Source: Kalaharituber pfeilii (Eukaryota; Ascomycota; Pezizomycetes; Pezizales; Pezizaceae). Taken from it: a stretch of 64,000 bases of DNA. Below are positions 59,850 through 64,000 of this stretch, piece by piece (the first letter of the stretch is position 1; every line of letters starts with the position of its first letter). The stretch covers positions 434,001-498,000 of the forward strand of contig WHUZ01000025.1 of the NCBI GenBank assembly GCA_015179045.1, given 5' to 3'. Under the pieces are notes generated by a model that had not been told where the DNA came from, did no database searches, and saw only the letters and a list, made by a program, of their open reading frames with translations. The translations under genes and the position numbers were made by a program.

Positions 59850-60889
59850 GTGCGGCTTTTGTACCGATTGTTTCTTTAGTATTAGATAAAGAATTGGGGT
59901 TAAAGTCTTGAGTAAGGCCTGTGAATATTAAGTAAGGTGATTGTTACGGTTTCTACGATAATGTAGTAAATATGAGGGTGTAACTTAGGACAACGCTTGG
60001 TGCTTGACCTCTCGACAGGGCAGCTCTAGCTGGCCCTTCTTATAGTCAATCCGGCGTGCCTTCCTTCTATTGTCTCTCTATGCTATGATATCACGATGTT
60101 CTATCTATAGGCATCCCTCAGCCACTGCCTCGCCTCATCTAGAGGTCCATCCGGTGGCTCTGCTCCTGGAGGTCCGTTCAGTGGCTCTGCTCCTGGAGGT
60201 CCGTTCAGTGGCTCTGCTCCTGGAGGTCCATTCGGTGGCTTTGCCCCTAGAGGTCCGTCCGGTGGCTGTCGCTACGCTCTGACCATGCCGACGTTCCTTG
60301 TGATACACATCCGTGCCCAACCCATGTTTCACTGCCAGACTGTAGCTATCGGTTGATCAGACCGAATTGTCACTCGCAGCTTTACAGGCCAATGTGGGTG
60401 GATATCCCCTTCGCGGGTAGACCCTGACAGTGATGGTATATCGAACTATTGAACAGGATCATAGGAAATCTGAGATATATTTAGTGCTTGTAAAATATCT
60501 CAAGTTCAAAAATGTATGTATCACGTTGAATATGTATAGTAAAGTTGGTGGTCATGATAGAGGTTCATATGCCTTATGGGAGTTCCAAATCAGCGGGTCA
60601 TGTTATTTTGAATAGTCTTGTACACTTTGAGGTTATTGGACGGACATAAAGAAACTAGCCATCTTCCTCGTTCATTTTCCTCTATTTATGTAGATAAATT
60701 AGGTAACCAAAACGTCGCCATAGCCTCAAAGGATGCACGCGAGTAATGATATAAAAAAAAAATTAAAAAAAAAAAAACACTTTGACGTTACTTCTTTTAT
60801 CCTTGTTGATCTGAACTTCTTCCTACAGGGGTATGTATAGGGTTCCAAATTGCTTCTAATAGAAATATCTGCCTCGTCTCTCACACATA
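59850..60889. other. Gene-free stretch with a 27-bp repeat
   Basis: No complete gene is recognised. It contains the minisatellite at 60,135-60,275 and A-rich runs around 60,750-60,780 that look like a plus-strand remnant of the first tail type (atagcctcaaagg...gcgagtaatgatat) at 60,720-60,780. Confidence 0.5.
60135..60275. repeat. 27-bp minisatellite, about five units
   Basis: The unit is ctggaggtccgttcagtggctctgctc with small changes at each end of the array. 27 bp is nine codons, so both strands stay open (EVRSVALLL on plus, RATERTSRS on minus). No flanking domain supports a gene. Confidence 0.85.
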
Positions 60890-60920
<31 letters not shown>

Positions 60921-61640
60921 ATCATTACTCGCGTGCCGTCTGTGAGGCTATGGCGAGGTTTGTGTTTAAATACATAAATTGATAAGAAGGAAATTGAGTA
61001 AGATAGGAAAATGGCTGAGTTCCCTATGCCCGTCTAACCCAGTCCAACAGTTCTTTTGCCGACCCGGGAGAAAGTTTGCGGGTTGCGAGGGTGTGGAGGA
61101 AACTGCGAAGGTGTGGAGAAGAGGGGAGGGGGGAGAGGGGAGATATATAGTGGAGCCTCCCTGAGGCAGAAACCGGAAGGACCGTCCGGAGGTTTCTGGA
61201 ATCAGGTGCTAGAAGTAGATAGAAGTTTCTTTGTTTGTTAAGCCTGTCTCCGGGCTTCGAGGGCTTGCCCAGGGACCCTGCCATGGCTTGGCGCTGCAAG
61301 CGGGGTTATGTGATGTAAAAAAAAAAAAAAAAAAAAAAGTCCAACAGTTCTACCAATGTGTCTTTGTCTCTGTCTCTGGGGAGGTTTCGGATACCGGCCA
61401 TCTCCGCTTCCAGATTTCGCATTCCGTTAGTATGTGTGCGGTGGTCTCCAGATTTCTGCTGTACCACCGACATTCGGGACTATCCGCTTTCCCGATTTAG
61501 TATCTCCAGTGGCGTAGTCCTTTGTTTCCCAGGACTCCTGCTAGGGTGGCGACCCGCCAAGGGGATAACGCTTACCCTGAAATCGAACATAAGACCAATG
61601 CTGACTGACCGGACTGATCACCCGTTAGGCTTGGCTGTTG
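60890..61640 (-). mobile_element. Non-LTR retrotransposon ORF2 C-terminus and tail (minus), split by a nested element
   Basis: T run, tail with hairpin-like 60,938-60,948, and ORF2 C-terminal sequence on the minus strand (LAGVLGNKGLRHWRY, then ECRWY...HILTECEIWKRRW) that matches 49,412-49,065 but carries stops. It is split at 61,042-61,351 by a plus-strand element. Confidence 0.8.
61055..61338 (+). mobile_element. Nested 284-bp retrotransposon 3' end (plus), 13-bp TSD
   Basis: Ends with cctgccatggcttgg...gcggggttatgtgatgt and an A run. It is flanked by gtccaacagttct at 61,042-61,054 and 61,339-61,351. It lies inside the minus-strand element, so it is the younger of the two. Confidence 0.92.
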
Positions 61641-61903
61641 ATTCTCGCATTTTTGAGATAGGGTAGTACTACGGAAGTGTGTGTCATTCGAAACCCTGGC
61701 AGCTTGATGCATGCACTCTACTTACGAAAGCTTTATTAATATACGCACATGCATTAGTACATTCGTTATCTTTGTCCCGTACTATTTTTGCATGTTTCGG
61801 CTACGTGTGCCTATTACCACAGGTATTGGCATTGATAAGGAATCGCCGCGTTGCCAGTCATTTATTCATTTGTTGACTAGTTATGTATGACTGCGCTGAA
61901 GTC

Positions 61904-61910
61904 TATATAA
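61904..61910 (+). promoter_or_regulatory. Candidate TATA box
   Basis: tatataa about 460 bp upstream of the ATG at 62,370, followed by GC-rich leader sequence. The mirror copy lies in the right arm near 63,827-63,833. Confidence 0.4.
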
Positions 61911-62062
61911 GCGCCGGCTGGCGATAGCATAGTTAAAAGAAATCAAGATACTAGCGGTGTTCTAAGTTCTCTATAACACTGCAATCTATCATTTCCTTAT
62001 TACGCCCGTGAATCGCTCCGCTCCGCTGCGCGCTCCACGCCCAACAGCTGCCATTCGGCCCG

Positions 62063-62185
62063 CCGAACATACACCTCCGTAGCCACTCCGGCACCGCCAT
62101 ATACAAACCTCCGTGGCGACTCCGGCACCGCCGTATACAAACCCCCGTAGCGACTCCGACCCGCCGTATACACTCCGCCGTAGCC
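62063..62185 (+). repeat. ~31-bp degenerate tandem repeat in left arm
   Basis: About four units of the form caccgccgtatacaaaccccc-gtagcgactccg. The mirrored array is at about 63,551-63,674. Confidence 0.7.
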
Positions 62186-62369
62186 GTAACATCCGGTGCC
62201 TTCCAGCGCCCACCGGAGCCTAGCCCCTCACGCCCGTAACACTCAATCAGTAAACTTGCTGATATTGGCAGAGGAAAATTGTATTTAATATCTTCAACCA
62301 GGAGATCTTTGTGTAAAGTTTAGTATCCCTATAAGCGATCTTTCCTACTTATTCTCTGAATAACTTACT

Positions 62370-63004
62370 ATGGCCTCCTCCTCTTCCGCTAACAAGCGGC
62401 TACGATATACATTCACTACCGACTCCGAGTCTGACAGCCGCATGAGGTTCGGAAGACCAGTAAAATACAGCACAGATGAGGAAAAAAGGTCAGCGAAGCG
62501 CAGTCATGATTTAAAGTATCGTCATAAAAAGAGACAAATTCAAGAGCTACAAGTATGTTAAACTTCCTTTTGTTATACACATATAAGAAATTAATATCCA
62601 GTAGCTCCAAGAGGAAGACAGCGACTCACAAAGTGGCGCTGATAATGCTATACAAGTACCTGATATTGATCCTAATCCAACAAACCCAACGAACCCGCAA
62701 CTACAATTAAGTCCATACGTTGGGCCTCTTGCTACCCTTGATGATTCTGATCTATTCAATGACAATAATGAACTCTCAGATGGTATATTTAATATTACTA
62801 ATAAATATCACTATGTTGAATCATGCTAAAAACACATTAGTCACAGATTTGAATTCTCCGCCTCTTGCCAGCCAGGATTCTCTTGCGAGCCAGGATTCTG
62901 ACACAGATCTGCTACTCCATTTAGATGATGGCTCTGAGTTCAACTATGCGTCAAACTCACAGACCACAAGCCAGCCTATCAATTCCTTAGCGCATCAAAG
63001 GTAG
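62370..63004 (+). pseudogene. Small intron-containing gene truncated by the inverted repeat
   Basis: Exons 62,370-62,552, 62,605-62,782 and 62,841-63,004 give a 174-residue reading frame. Introns are 52 bp (GTATGT, acceptor CAGTAG) and 58 bp (GTATAT...TTAG). The protein begins MASSSSANKRLRYTF and has a basic segment, GRPVKYSTDEEKRSAKRSHD followed by LKYRHKKRQ. An acidic, serine/glutamine-rich stretch follows (SQDSLASQDSDTDLLLHLDD). A GRP core next to a basic region suggests DNA binding. Similar leaders are common in fungal transposon proteins, but I cannot name the family. The frame ends (TAG 63,002-63,004) exactly where the inverted arm begins, so the 3' part has been replaced. Confidence 0.6.
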
Positions 63005-64000
63005 CAAGAGGCCCAACGTATGGACTTAATTGTAGTTGCGGGTTCGTTGGGTTTGTTGGATTAGGATCAATATCAGGTACTTGTATAGCATTATCAGCGC
63101 CACTTTGTGAGTCGCTGTCTTCCTCTTGGAGCTACTGGATATTAATTTCTTATATGTGTATAACAAAAGGAAGTTTAACATACTTGTAGCTCTTGAATTT
63201 GTCTCTTTTTATGACGATACTTTAAATCATGACTGCGCTTCGCTGACCTTTTTTCCTCATCTGTGCTGTATTTTACTGGTCTTCCGAACCTCATGCGGCT
63301 GTCAGACTCGGAGTCGGTAGTGAATGTATATCGTAGCCGCTTGTTAGCGGAAGAGGAGGAGGCCATAGTAAGTTATTCAGAGAATAAGTAGGAAAGATCG
63401 CTTATAGGGATACTAAACTTTACACAAAGATCTCCTGGTTGAAGATATTAAATACAATTTTCCTCTGCCAATATCAGCAAGTTTACTGATTGAGTGTTAC
63501 GGGCGTGAGGGGCTAGGCTCCGGTGGGCGCTGGAAGGCACCGGATGTTACGGCTACGGCGGAGTGTATACGGCGGGTCGGAGTCGCTACGGGGGTTTGTA
63601 TACGGCGGTGCCGGAGTCGCCACGGAGGTTTGTATATGGCGGTGCCGGAGTGGCTACGGAGGTGTATGTTCGGCGGGCCGAATGGGCAGCTGTTGGGCGT
63701 GGAGCGCGCAGCGGAGCGGAGCGATTCACGGGCGTAATAAGGAAATGATAGATTGCAGTGTTATAGAGAACTTAGAACACCGCTAGTATCTTGATTTCTT
63801 TTAACTATGCTATCGCCAGCCGGCGCTTATATAGACTTCAGCGCAGTCATACATAACTAGTCAACAAATGAATAAATGACTGGCAACGCGGTGATTCCTT
63901 ATCAATGCCAATACCTGTGGTAATAGGCACACGTAGCCGAAACATGCAAAAATAGTACGGGACAAAGATAACGAATGTACTAATGCATGTGCGTATATTA
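62992..64000 (-). repeat. Inverted repeat, right arm (runs off window)
   Basis: Mirror image of 61,737-62,744. It includes a second copy of exon 1 (63,366-63,184) on the minus strand and part of exon 2. Confidence 0.95.

Larger units (their letters stand above)
61737..62744 (+). repeat. Inverted repeat, left arm
   Basis: It is the reverse complement of about 62,992-64,000 with very few differences (a one-base indel near 62,053 and one substitution at the inner edge). The outer end may extend further because the window stops at 64,000. It contains a core promoter, a ~31-bp repeat and the first exons of a small gene. Confidence 0.95.

Noticed and set aside
1..64000. tRNA, rRNA or other structured RNA genes
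   Set aside because: I looked for T-loop and box-like motifs by eye and found none convincing; a covariance search would be needed to exclude them.

Overview
The window looks like chromosomal DNA of a filamentous ascomycete (Pezizomycotina). Reasons: genes with many short GT-AG introns (54-127 bp) and CTAAC/CTGAC-type branch sites, a giant DUF6606-DUF3638-DUF3645 protein, a secreted fungal-type M28 aminopeptidase, a CCC1-type transporter, and dense fungal transposons (non-LTR elements with long A tails, a Harbinger-like transposase, hAT and TA-target miniature elements, solo LTRs). I cannot name the species. Every gene model here was built by hand from the sequence.

Layout. A large direct duplication dominates the first 40 kb. 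Copy A runs from before the left edge to 15,294. Copy B runs from at or before 24,587 to 40,071. Each holds one gene for a ~3,275-residue DUF6606-DUF3638-DUF3645 protein followed by degraded non-LTR retrotransposons. Copy B of the gene (23,160-33,400, six exons) is open throughout. Copy A (1-8,816) enters from the left edge and is broken by a one-base contraction of a G run. Copy A carries a hAT-like miniature element that copy B lacks, and copy B carries an 860-bp TA-flanked element that copy A lacks, so both insertions came after the duplication. Between the copies lie an M28 aminopeptidase gene (16,819-18,419) and more retrotransposon debris.

The right breakpoint of the duplication falls inside the last exon of the most remarkable gene. 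This is a 19-exon minus-strand gene (46,656-40,010) for a ~1,745-residue protein. It combines an Rbx/Apc11-like RING-H2 domain, a VWA domain that is split by a long insertion containing a U-box, and a C-terminal ubiquitin-conjugating (E2) domain with the HPN motif and a catalytic cysteine. One polypeptide would thus carry both E2 and E3 modules. Copy A keeps only the last 62 bp of this gene.

From 46.7 kb to the end the DNA is mostly mobile-element sequence. It holds retrotransposon ORF1 and ORF2 remnants, two clean solo LTRs with 5-bp target duplications (one with a higher-order minisatellite inside), a Harbinger-like transposase gene interrupted by a retrotransposon with a 12-bp target duplication, two AT-rich gene-free tracts, and a CCC1/VIT1-family Fe/Mn transporter gene (53,361-51,974). 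The last 2.2 kb is a nearly perfect inverted repeat (arms over 1 kb, ~260-bp spacer) that truncates a small intron-containing gene.

The non-LTR elements share a recurring 3-prime tail that can fold into a small hairpin just before the poly(A). Copies as short as 63-120 bp are flanked by 12-14-bp target duplications.
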